Source: Enhygromyxa salina
GTDB lineage: Bacteria; Myxococcota_A; Polyangia; Nannocystales; Nannocystaceae
Assembly: GCF_002994635.1 (NCBI RefSeq)
Contig: NZ_PVNL01000015.1
Coordinates: 1-64,000 of the forward strand
Reading direction: 5' to 3'
DNA: 64,000 bases
Below are positions 35,638-45,449 of this stretch, piece by piece. Every line of letters starts with the position of its first letter. Position 1 is the stretch's first letter. The notes beneath the pieces were generated by a model. That model made no database searches. It was not told the DNA's origin and saw only the letters and a program-made list of their open reading frames with translations. A program made the position numbers and the translations under genes.

Positions 35638-37146
35638 ATGACCCTCGACGACTTCCTGAGCGCGCTCGAGAACCTGATCGAAGATCGGGAGAGCAGCGAC
35701 GATGAGCCTGGCGTGGGGAACTTCAGCTGCGAGGACTGTCGCGCCTGCAACCACTGTCGGTTCTGTATCGGGTGTGACAGCTGCGAAGACTGCACCTACT
35801 GCGACGAGTGCCTGGACTGCACGAGCGGCACGCAATGCAAGCGCTGCGTCAACTGCGAGAAGGTCAGCTACTGCGACGACTCGCGCGACTGCAAGAGCTC
35901 GCGCTACCTGACGCTGTGTGTGGCCTGCACCGACTGCGTGCACTGCCTGGCGTGCGTGGGGCTGACTGGCGCCGAGTTTTACGTGCTCAACGAGAAGCGC
36001 ACGCGCAAGGAGTACTTCGCGCTGCTGCGGCAGATCCAAGAGCTGATGCAGACGCGGATGGAGGCTGGCTGGCGTCCGCCGGGGATCGGGCTGGCCAGCG
36101 AGATCATCGACGCCGTGGCCGCGAGCCGGGACCCGAGCCTGTCGGCCGCGCCGTGGCTCGCCGAGGTTCATCGGGACGAGGCTCGCCGGGAGGACGATCG
36201 AGATGATCTGTTCCTCGACGAGCCGCCGCGCCAATTCAGCGACACCTTCGAGCGCGCCCCGGCCTATGTGCCGGACACTGGTGACCGCGAGCTGAACTAC
36301 TTGGAGCAGGGGCTCGAGCAGGGGCTCGAGCAGGGAGCTCGCGAGCGGGTCGACGCGGCGCGCGAGCGTCCAGGCCGTGGGTACGTCGTGGAGGACCGAC
36401 AAAAGCCACAGGCCCGGGCCAACGACTACGCGCGCGACGACTACGCGCGCGACGACTACCCCCGCGAGCACGCACCGCGGCACGCCGACGACTACGATCG
36501 TCGAGGCGACACCGGCAGCCATGACTGGGCCCGACAGCCGCCGCCCGAGTACGGCAGCAGCTACCAGGACGCCCGCGGCGATGATCGGCCGCGAGCTCGA
36601 CCCAGCCGCGACCACGGCGGCGGCCTCCGCAGGGACTACGGCGACGATCTCGGCCGCGACCTCAGCGGGGATCTCGACGCACCGGACATCCCGCGTCGGC
36701 AAGATCAGCTGCCGACCCAGCCGTTCACCCGCCGGGCCGAGACCACCCCGGCCGAGGACGCCGTGTGGGACGACCCGCCCGCAGGTCGCGAGCCCAAGCG
36801 CGAAGACAGCCGCGAAGCCAGCCGCGAAGCCAGCCGCGAGCGGACCGCGGCGGGTCGTCTCGACCTCGAGCGAGCCCAGCGCGAGCGCGCCGACGAGTCC
36901 CCGTGGGACGATCGAGCGGGCCAGGCCAGCGGCCAGCGCGGGGCCGGTTCAGCGACCAAGCGCGGCAGCCTGCGCCAAGCGGGACGGCCCAAGCGACCGC
37001 CCGACGACTCGAGCCCCCGCGACGTGACGGGGACCGGCAGCTACCGAACCGGCTCCGCACCCGAGCGCAGCGGCAGCGGTCCAGGCACAGGCACAGGCAC
37101 GGGCACAGGCCTGCGACTCGGCCGAAAGCCGAAGCGACGCCGCTGA
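35638..37146 (+). CDS. Cys-ladder N-terminal domain with long charged disordered tail
   Basis: A 502-residue protein without a signal peptide. Residues 30-115 form a dense cysteine ladder (CEDCRACNHCRFCIGCDSC and onward), about 27 cysteines mostly spaced C-x2-C-x2/5-C, ending LTGAEFYVLNEKRTRKEYF, a short conserved helix. The rest is hydrophilic and repetitive: EQGLEQGLEQG, NDYARDDYARDDY and SREASREASRE units and a GTGTGTGTG tail ending in KPKRRR. The ladder may bind several metals or adopt a parallel-helix fold like pentapeptide proteins; this is inference. No transport or enzyme motif was found. Isolated transcription unit. Confidence 0.82.
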   Translation: MTLDDFLSALENLIEDRESSDDEPGVGNFSCEDCRACNHCRFCIGCDSCEDCTYCDECLDCTSGTQCKRCVNCEKVSYCDDSRDCKSSRYLTLCVACTDCVHCLACVGLTGAEFYVLNEKRTRKEYFALLRQIQELMQTRMEAGWRPPGIGLASEIIDAVAASRDPSLSAAPWLAEVHRDEARREDDRDDLFLDEPPRQFSDTFERAPAYVPDTGDRELNYLEQGLEQGLEQGARERVDAARERPGRGYVVEDRQKPQARANDYARDDYARDDYPREHAPRHADDYDRRGDTGSHDWARQPPPEYGSSYQDARGDDRPRARPSRDHGGGLRRDYGDDLGRDLSGDLDAPDIPRRQDQLPTQPFTRRAETTPAEDAVWDDPPAGREPKREDSREASREASRERTAAGRLDLERAQRERADESPWDDRAGQASGQRGAGSATKRGSLRQAGRPKRPPDDSSPRDVTGTGSYRTGSAPERSGSGPGTGTGTGTGLRLGRKPKRRR

Positions 37147-37285
37147 TCACCCGGCCGCGGCTCGCTCAGGGCGGCGCCATCGGGGCGCCAAAGCTCAGCA
37201 GTCGATCGTTCATCGACGCGTTTTGAGCCGCGATCCACACGCTGCCGTGGACCTGGGCGGCGAGCCGGATTTCATCGAGGCGGGG

Positions 37286-38335
37286 TCAGGCCGCGCGGCC
37301 CGTGATCATGCCGCGCTCGCAGAAGCATGCATACGCCTCGCGCACGGCCTCGCGGATCGTCGTTGGCTGATATCCGAGCTCCTCGCGGGCCAGCGAGAGA
37401 TCCGCGTGGCGCTCCATCGCGAGGATCTCGATCGCCCCGGGCGTCAGCCGCTGCGGCGCGTCGGGGACGATCCGCCGAACCGTCGCCGCGTACGCCCGCG
37501 AGATCATCTTCATCACGGGCACGGGCATGCGCAGGCGCGGCTTGGGCCGGCCGATCAGCTCGACGTACAGATCCAGCAGATCATCGAGGGTCAAGAACTC
37601 GGTCGACAGCAGGTAGCGACGACCCGGCTTGCCCTTGGCCATGGCCAACAGGTGACCCTCGACCAGGTCCGCGGCGCGCACGAACTCCGAGCCGCCGGGC
37701 ATGTAGCCGCGCAGGTCGCCGTTTGCGAAGTCGACCAACACCTTGCCCGTGCGCGAAGGCAAGAAGTCGTGCGGCCCGATGATCCCGGTCGAGACCGCGA
37801 TCACGGCGTCGAGCCCGTCGGCCACGCCCTTGAGCAGCTCGTGCTCGGCCAGGGTCTTGCTGCGCGCGTAGGGCAGCCAGTCGATGAAGGGATAGAACGG
37901 CATGCCCTCGTGAACCGGGCGCGAGGGCGCGTCGGGGTCGATGCCGATGCCCGAGAACGAGCCAGTCAGGCACAGCCGATCGACGCCCTCCTCGAGGCTC
38001 GCGCGGACCATGTTGCGGGTCCCGACCACGTTGATCTCCCAGATCTCTCGCTCTTGCGCGGGGGTCGGCGCGCGGGTCGAGACCTTGGCCGCCGCGTGGA
38101 ACACCTGGCCCACGCCGCGGCAGGCCTCGCGCATCTGCGCCGGATCCCGAACATCGCCGGCGAAGCGCTCGAGCTCCAGCCCGTCGAGCGCCCCGTTGTT
38201 CGCGCTGGCCTGAACCAGCGCGCGAACTTCGTGCCCCTCGGTGAGCAAGCGACGCACCAAATTGGCCCCGAAGTGGCCGCTACCGCCAGTCACGAGGGTC
38301 TTGCCGCGAAACGGTCGGTACGCTGGGTCGCCCAT
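37286..38335 (-). CDS. NAD-dependent epimerase/dehydratase (extended SDR)
   Basis: A 349-residue extended short-chain dehydrogenase. The cofactor loop LVTGGSGHFGANLV starts near residue 14, with NAD-ribose and catalytic motifs DVRDP, HAAAKVSTRA, and Y-A-R-S-K as the YxxxK pair near residue 160. RYLLSTEFLTLDDLLDLY and GAIEILAMERHADLSLAREELGY in the C-terminal part resemble dihydroflavonol reductase/3-beta-hydroxysteroid dehydrogenase-like SDRs. The substrate is uncertain. ATG 38335 gives the canonical N-terminus; the 90-residue upstream frame is not used. Divergent from the SIR2 protein gene. Confidence 0.87.
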   Translation of the reverse strand: MGDPAYRPFRGKTLVTGGSGHFGANLVRRLLTEGHEVRALVQASANNGALDGLELERFAGDVRDPAQMREACRGVGQVFHAAAKVSTRAPTPAQEREIWEINVVGTRNMVRASLEEGVDRLCLTGSFSGIGIDPDAPSRPVHEGMPFYPFIDWLPYARSKTLAEHELLKGVADGLDAVIAVSTGIIGPHDFLPSRTGKVLVDFANGDLRGYMPGGSEFVRAADLVEGHLLAMAKGKPGRRYLLSTEFLTLDDLLDLYVELIGRPKPRLRMPVPVMKMISRAYAATVRRIVPDAPQRLTPGAIEILAMERHADLSLAREELGYQPTTIREAVREAYACFCERGMITGRAA

Positions 38336-38519
38336 GGCGGCACGATCTACCAGGCCCAGGCCACCAGCGGGGTGCTCGGGGCCGCGATCCTGACTGCCTG
38401 TGCAGCGGATCACCGCTTTGCGCGACTTCTCACATGTGGCCGAACGATCAAAGCCCACCGCAGTGCGAGTATTTGCCAGGGATTGCTCGGCCGCTCCTGT
38501 GCTGAGCTCCCGAACCGTC

Positions 38520-41500
38520 ATGCAAGAGATTCCCATTGATCTAGTGGCCGCGATCCAGGCCGGAGACTGTGTGCTGTGGACTGGCGCGGGGATTGGGGCC
38601 CTCATCGAGCGTCCGAGCTGGGCGGCGTTGCTCGCCGAGCTGGCGGCGAGCGCCGAGCCAGACCCAAAGGTCGAGCTCGAGGGGTTGCTGGCTCGCGGGG
38701 ATCGCCTGACGGTGCTCGATTGGTTGCGGCGTCATCAAAGCGACGCGCTCGAGGCCGCGCTCGGGGCCAAGATCGAGGATGACACCCAGCTGCCACCGAG
38801 CCTGACCGCGCTCGGTCAGCTGCGCTGGCGGGGCTGCCTGGCGACCGTGTACCCGGATCTGCTCGCGCGCGCGCGCCAGGTCGAGGGTCACGACCGACCG
38901 CGGGTCAGCCGTGACGCCAGCAAGGGCATGCCCAGCGACCACGTGCTGCACACCTCGCTGAGCCGGGATCTCCGTCGTGATCACGATCTGCGCGAGCTCG
39001 TCGAGGAGGTCGTGCGGACCTCGACCCTGGTGCTGCTCGGCTTCGAGCTCGGCGATCCCGATCTGCGTCAGATCCTCGCGATCTTGCGCAGGATCCCCGC
39101 GACCGGCGGACCCCACTACTTGTTCTTGCCCGAGATTGGCGTGATCGAGGCCGAGCAGCTGCGCGAGCGCAGCGGGCTCTCGGTCTGCGCGCTGCCGGAC
39201 GGCGGGATCGCAGGCCTGCTCGAGCAGATCACCTCGGCGGTCGGCGATGAACGCACCGAGTCGCGCGCGAGTGAGCGACTCGCCGCGCTCGAGCTCAGCC
39301 GTGTGCTGCGACCGGTGCCGCTGCGGGTCGACGTCGGCGTCGACGCGGCCTTCGCCGTCGATCCCCACGAGGTCGATCTGCTCGTCGAGGCGCTGCCGGG
39401 TGGCATCGAGTCGCTGCCGGGCAAAGATCTGCTGCGGCTCGGCAGCGTGTGGCTGGCCCATGCGCGCGTGTCTGGCAAGACCCAGAGTCGCTGGCACAAG
39501 CGGGCCCGCAAGGCGTTTGTGCAGGTCATCGCGCTCGATGACGACGCCCGCGACATGCGGGTCGCTCGCTTCAACCTCGCGCTGCTGGCCCTGGTCGAGG
39601 GCGACGAAGAGGCCGCGCGAACCGGGCTCGAGGCCGCGGCCGAGCAAGATCGCAACCTCGCGCTGGTCTCACCGCGGTTCGCGTTGGTGACCGTGCGCGG
39701 GCGCGTGGGCTCGCGGATCTGGCTCGAGTGTCACGACCGCGCGTCGGACAACGAGCTGGTCGCGATCGAGGTGGGCACGCTCGGGCGCCCGGTCAGCCCC
39801 GACGAGCGCCGTCGGTTCATCGAGCAGGTCGAGATCCTCGCCGAGATCGATCACCCCGCGCTGGTCCGGGTCCGCGAGGGCGTGGCCGAAGGCCGCGTGT
39901 TTGGTGTGATCATGCAGCCCGAGCAGGGCGTCCCGCTCGCGCGCTTGCTCGAGCAGACCGCCGAGCCGCTCGCGCTCGACAAAGCCTTTGAATTGATCGG
40001 CCCGCTCATGGAGGTGGTCGGCCTGGCCCACGCCAAGGAGCTCGTCCACCGCAACTTGCACCCACGCCACGTGCTGATCACCCAGGACGGCGCGAAGCTG
40101 CGCGGGTTTGGGTTCTTGCCGCTGGTCTCGTGGTCGCGCCCGGCGATCGTGCGTGAGAACCATGGCTACGCCGCGCCCGAGCTGTTCGCGGGCGCCGCCC
40201 CGAGCCCGGCCAGCGACACCTACGCCCTCGCGGCGATGCTGTATCGCTGCATCACGGGCAAGCTGCCGCTCGGCTCGGTCCCAGCGCCCTCGCGTCTGGT
40301 CACCGGGATCGACATGCGGGTCGACGCGCTGCTGGCCAAGGCCATGCACCCCGACCCCGAGCAGCGGCTCGATCCCAAGGCGCTGCGGACCGAGGTCGCG
40401 ACGATCCTGACCACCCCCCACAAGTTCGACCAAGTCGCCGCCGCGCCGGACGAGCCGGCGACGCCCGCGGCCCCCGCCAAGCCGACGGGTCCGGTCAAGC
40501 TCGTCGAGCCCGAGGACCCCGACGACCTCGACGCCTGGAAGTGGATCCTCGAGCAAAAGTCGTCGCACCTGCCCGCCCGCGAGGCGATCAGTCGGATCGA
40601 GCGCGAGGCCCGGGCCGCCCAGCGCTGGGATCGCGTGGCCGAGGTGCTCGACATCCGCGCGCGCTCGAGCCAGGCCGAGAGCGAGAAGATCGTGCTGCTG
40701 CGCGAGCTCGCCGAGATCAGCGAGCAGCGGCTCGACGCGCCCGGCTCGGCGCTCGACGCCCTGCTGCAGCTGATCGACACGATCTCCGTCAACGCCCAGG
40801 TCCCGCTCGTCGACGATCTGCTGCGGCTCGCCGAGATCACCGGGCGCTGGGCCGCGGTCGCCGAGAAGCTCCACGCCGTGGGACGGCGGGTCCCGGCGGC
40901 AGCGGATCAGCTGCGGATCTCGAGCCGCGCGGCGCTGATCTACGTCGAGCAAGTCGGCGATCTCGGCCGCGCGATCGCGGTCTATGAAGATGCGCTCGAC
41001 CTCGAGCCCGAGAACCTCGACCTGCAGCGCGCCGCGCTGGTCGCCTACCGCAAGGCCGACCGTCCGGCCGAGCTCGCGACCGGGCTGCTCACGATCGCCG
41101 AGCTCGAGTCCGGCCCCGCCCGTCATGAAGCGCTGATCGAAGCCGCGCAGATCCTCGGTGATCTCGGCGAGTACGACGGCGCGCTCGAGGCCGCCGAGCA
41201 CGTGCGCGCCGAAGATCCAGACAACCACCGCGCGCTCGAGGCCAGCGAGCGGTGGGCGCGGGAGCTCGACCGCTGGGACCTGCTCGCCCAGGTGCTGCCG
41301 GCCCAGGCCGCGGGCAACCTCGACGACGCCGACGCCACCGCGCTGCGCAAGGAGGCCGCGGAGATCATGCTCGAGCACCTGCAAGACCAGGCTGGCGCGA
41401 TCAAGATGTACCGGCAGATCATCGAGCGCGACCGGACCGACAAGGCCACCGCCGAGGCGCTGCTCGGCCTGCTGCGGCCCAAGACCAGCGGCGACTCGGG

Positions 41501-44500
41501 CGAGGCCGCCAGCGCCCGCGAGGGCTTGATCGACGCGCTGAGCGTGCTGACCGAGATCACCGAGGACACCGGTCGCCGGGCCGAGCTGCTCGCCGAGGCG
41601 GCCACGCTGCTCGATCGTGAGCCCGACGGCGGCGAGCGAGCGGCAGACTGCCGCGAGCGGATCGTCGAGACCATGCCCGTCGACCACGCGCTGGTGCTCG
41701 AAGCCGTCGAGGGGCTGATCCGCTTCTACCAGAGCCAGGACGCCCACGAGCCGCTCGCCGAGCTGCTCGAGCGCCGCGCCAAGCTGAGCGTGCTCGAGCT
41801 CGAGCTGCGGGTCAGCGCCTATAAACAATTGCAGGAGCTCGCGGCTGGTCCGCTCGACGATCCCGCGCGCGAGCGGGTCGCGCTCGAGGGCCTCGTCGAG
41901 CTCGATCCCGGCGAGGGTCGCTGGCGCGATCTCTTGATCGAGCGCCTGCGCGACGCGGGCGAGCAAGAGCTGGCCGAGCAGCTGCTGCGTCAGCGCATCG
42001 CCGACGCCGACAGCCCCGCGGATCGAGCCTCGATGCTGGTCACCGTCGCGCGCATGCGCGAGCGGGCGGGCGAGCTCGAGGAGGCCGAGACCCGGGTTCG
42101 GGAGGCGCTCGAGCTCGACGACTCGGCGACTCGCGCGTGGGCGCTGCTGCGCGAGATCCTCGAGCAGCGCGACCGGCCGCTCGAGGCGCTCGAGGCCCAG
42201 ATCCGGGCCGCGCAGACCAGCGACGATCCCCGCGTCAAGGTCCGCGAGCTGTTCGCCGCCGCCAAGACCTGGGCCGAGACCCTCAACAAGCCCGAGCGCG
42301 CGCTGCCGCTGATCCGCGAGATCGTCCAGCTCGATCCGCACCACCCAGGCGCGACCGGGATGCTGGTCGAGCGGCTCGTCGAGCGCGGCGAGCTCAAAGA
42401 AGCCTGGCCGCACGCCGAGCGCTGGGTCGCGCAGACCCGCGCGGGCAGCCCCGAAGATCGCGAGCTCAACGCCCGCGTCCACGCGCTCGCGGGCCGCTGC
42501 GCGCTCGCGGTCGGCAACAACGACGAGGCCCGCGAGCTGCTCCGCGACGCCAAGCAATTCGACCCGCGCAACCGCGACGTCGGCCGCGCGCTGGCCGATC
42601 TCGAGCTCGAGTCCGAGAGCTGGGACGCGGCGCTGCGGGCCTACCAGGGGCTCGCGATCCAGACCGGCGACAACGAAGATCCGCGCGCCCAGGCGGAGCT
42701 GTACCTGCGCATGGGTCAGGCCCGGCAGGGCATGGGCGAGCCCGGCAAGGCGCTGCAGATGATCGAGCGCGCGCTCGACCTCGACCCGGCCTACGTCGAC
42801 GCCGGGCGCTACCTGGTCTCGCTGGCCGACAGCCCGGTCCGCAAGGTCGAGGCCAGCCAGCGGTTGCTGACCGTGCTCGAGGCCGAGCTGGCCAGCTTCG
42901 AGGAGCACGACGATCGCCGCGAGGCCAAGGACCAGGAGCTGCTCGACCTGCGCCTCGAGCTCGCGACCACCCTCGCGGATCAGCTCAACCGCCCCGACGA
43001 GGCCGTGGTCCTGCTGCGGGCCGTGCTCGCGCGCCGACCCAACGACATCTCGCTGCTGCACCGCTCGCTCGATCTGTTCAGCAACGCCGAGCAGTGGGCC
43101 GAGGCCGTCGGCGTGCTCGATCGGCTCGCGACCTTGCAGGATCAGGGGCCGATCCGCGCGAAGTATCGCTACGCCGCCGCGTCGCTGATGCGCGCGCACA
43201 ACCTCGACACCACCGGGGTGGTCGTGCGCGCGCGCCTGCTCGGCGTGCTCGAGGCCGACCCGCTCCACGACAAGGCGTTCAAGGCGGTCCGCGACAACCT
43301 CGAGTCGAGCGGCGAGTGGCGCGAGCTGAGCAAGGTCCTGCGCTCGCGGCTCAAGATCACCCCCGAGGATCAGCCCGAGCTCCGCATCGAGCTGCTCGAC
43401 AGCATCGCCGCGATCTACGACAAGCACCTCGACGACAAGCGGACCGCGATGATCGCCTATGAGCAGGCGATCACCCTGACCAAGTCACTCGGCGCCAGCG
43501 ACGACGACGAGCGCCAGACCAACCGCCGCAACAAGGTCATCTCGCTGTCGGTCCAGCTTGGCGACGACGCCCTCGACAAGGGCATCGAGCAGGTTCAGGC
43601 GCTGATCCGCGACAACCCGCTCGACTACGACAGCTACCATCGCCTCGTCGAGCTGTACCTGGCCGCCAAGCAGCGCGACGCCTCGATCGCCGTCTCGCGC
43701 ACGCTTCGGTTCCTCAAGCAGGCCGACGAGGCCGAGCTCGAGCTCGCCGCCGAGCTCGGGGACAACTACCAGCCACCGCGGGGCACGATCTCCCGCAAGC
43801 AGTGGCGTGACGTGGTGCTGCCCAACCACCCGAGCTCGCGGCTCTCGGACCTCTACGGTTTGCTGTGGCCGGTGATGGCTGCGCGCGAGGGGTTGACCCA
43901 CGCCTCGGCCAACGTCGAGCGCAGCCAGCGTGAGACCGTGACCATGCAGGCCAGCGGCGTGACCCGCTGGATCGCCTACATGGCCCAGATCATCGACATC
44001 CCGGCGCCGGATCTGTACCTGCGCAAGGGCGAGCTCGGCGGGTTTCGGGTCACCGCGCTCGGTGATCCCAAGGGCGTGTACCCAAGCTTGCTCGCCGGCG
44101 ACGACGCCCTCGGTCGCCAGCCCGACGCCGCGCTCGCGTTCCGAGCCGGCCGCGCCGTCGCGTCCACGCACCCGCACTTGATCGGCGCCTCGGTCATGCC
44201 CTCGGTGTCGAGCCTGCGCAACGCGATCTACGGCGCCGTCGGCCTCACTCACCCGCAGGTTGCGATCCCCAAGGAGCTGCGCGAGCCGGCTCGCGGCTGG
44301 GCCGAGGCGATCAAAAAGATGCTGCCCCCGTCGCGGCTCGACGATCTGCGCAAGGCCGTCAGCAAGGTGATCGAGCGCGGCGGCGCCGACACCAAGTCGT
44401 GGCTGCGCGGCTGCGAGCACGCCAGCGCCCGCGCTGGGTTCTTGGTCAGCGACAGCCTCGACGTGTCCGCGCGGGTGATCCTGCAAGGGGGCGGCAGCGG

Positions 44501-44594
44501 CTCGGCGGACGGCCGGGAGCTGATCAAGGGCTTGATCGCGTTCTCGGTCTCGACGCCCTACCTCGAGCTGCGCCGAAGTTTAAAGCTCTCATAG
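38520..44594 (+). CDS. SIR2-like / pseudokinase / TPR giant protein
   Basis: A 2024-residue cytoplasmic protein. Residues about 5-240 are a SIR2-like domain: AAIQAGDCVLWTGAGIG at the N-terminus and LVLLGFELGDPDLRQIL closing it, but the catalytic TxNxD motif reads TVYPD and the intervening segment is short. Residues about 400-635 form a Ser/Thr-kinase fold whose key residues are lost (VAIE for VAIK, HRN for HRD, GFG for DFG). From about 670 to 1760 there are many TPR-like helical pairs. A distinct C-terminal domain follows (RNAIYGAVGLTHPQVAIPKE). Binding or sensing is more likely than catalysis. ATG 38520. A crotonase-like gene follows by 15 bp. Confidence 0.9.
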   Translation: MQEIPIDLVAAIQAGDCVLWTGAGIGALIERPSWAALLAELAASAEPDPKVELEGLLARGDRLTVLDWLRRHQSDALEAALGAKIEDDTQLPPSLTALGQLRWRGCLATVYPDLLARARQVEGHDRPRVSRDASKGMPSDHVLHTSLSRDLRRDHDLRELVEEVVRTSTLVLLGFELGDPDLRQILAILRRIPATGGPHYLFLPEIGVIEAEQLRERSGLSVCALPDGGIAGLLEQITSAVGDERTESRASERLAALELSRVLRPVPLRVDVGVDAAFAVDPHEVDLLVEALPGGIESLPGKDLLRLGSVWLAHARVSGKTQSRWHKRARKAFVQVIALDDDARDMRVARFNLALLALVEGDEEAARTGLEAAAEQDRNLALVSPRFALVTVRGRVGSRIWLECHDRASDNELVAIEVGTLGRPVSPDERRRFIEQVEILAEIDHPALVRVREGVAEGRVFGVIMQPEQGVPLARLLEQTAEPLALDKAFELIGPLMEVVGLAHAKELVHRNLHPRHVLITQDGAKLRGFGFLPLVSWSRPAIVRENHGYAAPELFAGAAPSPASDTYALAAMLYRCITGKLPLGSVPAPSRLVTGIDMRVDALLAKAMHPDPEQRLDPKALRTEVATILTTPHKFDQVAAAPDEPATPAAPAKPTGPVKLVEPEDPDDLDAWKWILEQKSSHLPAREAISRIEREARAAQRWDRVAEVLDIRARSSQAESEKIVLLRELAEISEQRLDAPGSALDALLQLIDTISVNAQVPLVDDLLRLAEITGRWAAVAEKLHAVGRRVPAAADQLRISSRAALIYVEQVGDLGRAIAVYEDALDLEPENLDLQRAALVAYRKADRPAELATGLLTIAELESGPARHEALIEAAQILGDLGEYDGALEAAEHVRAEDPDNHRALEASERWARELDRWDLLAQVLPAQAAGNLDDADATALRKEAAEIMLEHLQDQAGAIKMYRQIIERDRTDKATAEALLGLLRPKTSGDSGEAASAREGLIDALSVLTEITEDTGRRAELLAEAATLLDREPDGGERAADCRERIVETMPVDHALVLEAVEGLIRFYQSQDAHEPLAELLERRAKLSVLELELRVSAYKQLQELAAGPLDDPARERVALEGLVELDPGEGRWRDLLIERLRDAGEQELAEQLLRQRIADADSPADRASMLVTVARMRERAGELEEAETRVREALELDDSATRAWALLREILEQRDRPLEALEAQIRAAQTSDDPRVKVRELFAAAKTWAETLNKPERALPLIREIVQLDPHHPGATGMLVERLVERGELKEAWPHAERWVAQTRAGSPEDRELNARVHALAGRCALAVGNNDEARELLRDAKQFDPRNRDVGRALADLELESESWDAALRAYQGLAIQTGDNEDPRAQAELYLRMGQARQGMGEPGKALQMIERALDLDPAYVDAGRYLVSLADSPVRKVEASQRLLTVLEAELASFEEHDDRREAKDQELLDLRLELATTLADQLNRPDEAVVLLRAVLARRPNDISLLHRSLDLFSNAEQWAEAVGVLDRLATLQDQGPIRAKYRYAAASLMRAHNLDTTGVVVRARLLGVLEADPLHDKAFKAVRDNLESSGEWRELSKVLRSRLKITPEDQPELRIELLDSIAAIYDKHLDDKRTAMIAYEQAITLTKSLGASDDDERQTNRRNKVISLSVQLGDDALDKGIEQVQALIRDNPLDYDSYHRLVELYLAAKQRDASIAVSRTLRFLKQADEAELELAAELGDNYQPPRGTISRKQWRDVVLPNHPSSRLSDLYGLLWPVMAAREGLTHASANVERSQRETVTMQASGVTRWIAYMAQIIDIPAPDLYLRKGELGGFRVTALGDPKGVYPSLLAGDDALGRQPDAALAFRAGRAVASTHPHLIGASVMPSVSSLRNAIYGAVGLTHPQVAIPKELREPARGWAEAIKKMLPPSRLDDLRKAVSKVIERGGADTKSWLRGCEHASARAGFLVSDSLDVSARVILQGGGSGSADGRELIKGLIAFSVSTPYLELRRSLKLS

Positions 44595-44609
44595 AGTACA
44601 ACCACGCGC

Positions 44610-45449
44610 ATGGATCTGTCCTCGATCTCCGCGTTCCACCCTCGCCTCGACGCCGACAGGCAGCTGCTGGTCCTCGAGCTCGAGCACGGCAAGGCCAACG
44701 AGATCGGCAGCGAGCAGCTGGCCGCGTTCGAGTCGCTGTGCGCGCTGATCGAGGCCCCCGATCGCGACCAGCCGATCACCTGCCTGTGCACGACGAGTCG
44801 CCGGGTCAGCCGCAGCGGCAAGCCGATCTTCATCGCTGGCGCCAACGTCACCGAGCGCGTCGACTGGGACGACGCCCGGGTCAAGGCCCACGTGATCCGC
44901 CAGCGCAAGCTGATGCAGCGGCTGCGACGGCTGCCGCTGTTCAACATCGCCTTGAGCAGCGGCGTGACGCTCGGCTGGGGCACCGAGTACATGCTGACCG
45001 CCGACTATTCGATCGCGACCGCGGCGGCCAGCTTTGCGCTGCCCGAGACCGGGCTCGGGATCATTCCGGGCGCCCGCGGGACCGCGGAGCTCGCGAGCCT
45101 TGTCGGTCCCGCGCAGGCGCTGCGGCTGGGCTGCAGCGGCGAGTCGATCGACGCGAGCGAGGCGCTGCGGATCGGCCTGGTCCAGGAGCTCGCGGCCGAC
45201 GTCGACGCCGGGCTCGGCCGCGTTCACGCGCTCGCCGAGCAGCTGCGTCGCCGCTCGCCGCTCGCGGTCGCCAGCTTCAAGGCCGCGCTGCTCGACGGCC
45301 TCGGTCGCAGTGAGCCCGAGCGCATCGAGCTCGAGGAGGCGGCGTATGAGCGCTGCGTCGATCTCGGTGAAGCTGCGATCGGTCGTGGGAGCTTTGCTGC
45401 GATTCGCGAGGGCAAGACGCCCGCGTGGGGCAAACACCAGCTGCGCTGA
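44610..45449 (+). CDS. enoyl-CoA hydratase/isomerase family protein
   Basis: A 279-residue crotonase-fold enzyme. The oxyanion-hole region SGVTLGWGTEYMLTADY and the ETGLGIIPGARGTAELASLVG segment (catalytic Glu position) are recognisable. The usual AGADI first motif is FIAGANVTE. The N-terminus binds the acyl chain less typically (LVLELEHGKANEIG). The family hydrates or isomerises enoyl-CoA thioesters. It starts 15 bp after the giant SIR2-TPR gene on the same strand, and is probably co-transcribed with it. Confidence 0.88.
   Translation: MDLSSISAFHPRLDADRQLLVLELEHGKANEIGSEQLAAFESLCALIEAPDRDQPITCLCTTSRRVSRSGKPIFIAGANVTERVDWDDARVKAHVIRQRKLMQRLRRLPLFNIALSSGVTLGWGTEYMLTADYSIATAAASFALPETGLGIIPGARGTAELASLVGPAQALRLGCSGESIDASEALRIGLVQELAADVDAGLGRVHALAEQLRRRSPLAVASFKAALLDGLGRSEPERIELEEAAYERCVDLGEAAIGRGSFAAIREGKTPAWGKHQLR

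Noticed and set aside
39669..43427. 1252-residue minus-strand ORF
   Set aside because: It is antisense to the SIR2-TPR gene, has no recognisable domain and is a GC-bias shadow; the plus strand has clear SIR2, kinase and TPR features.
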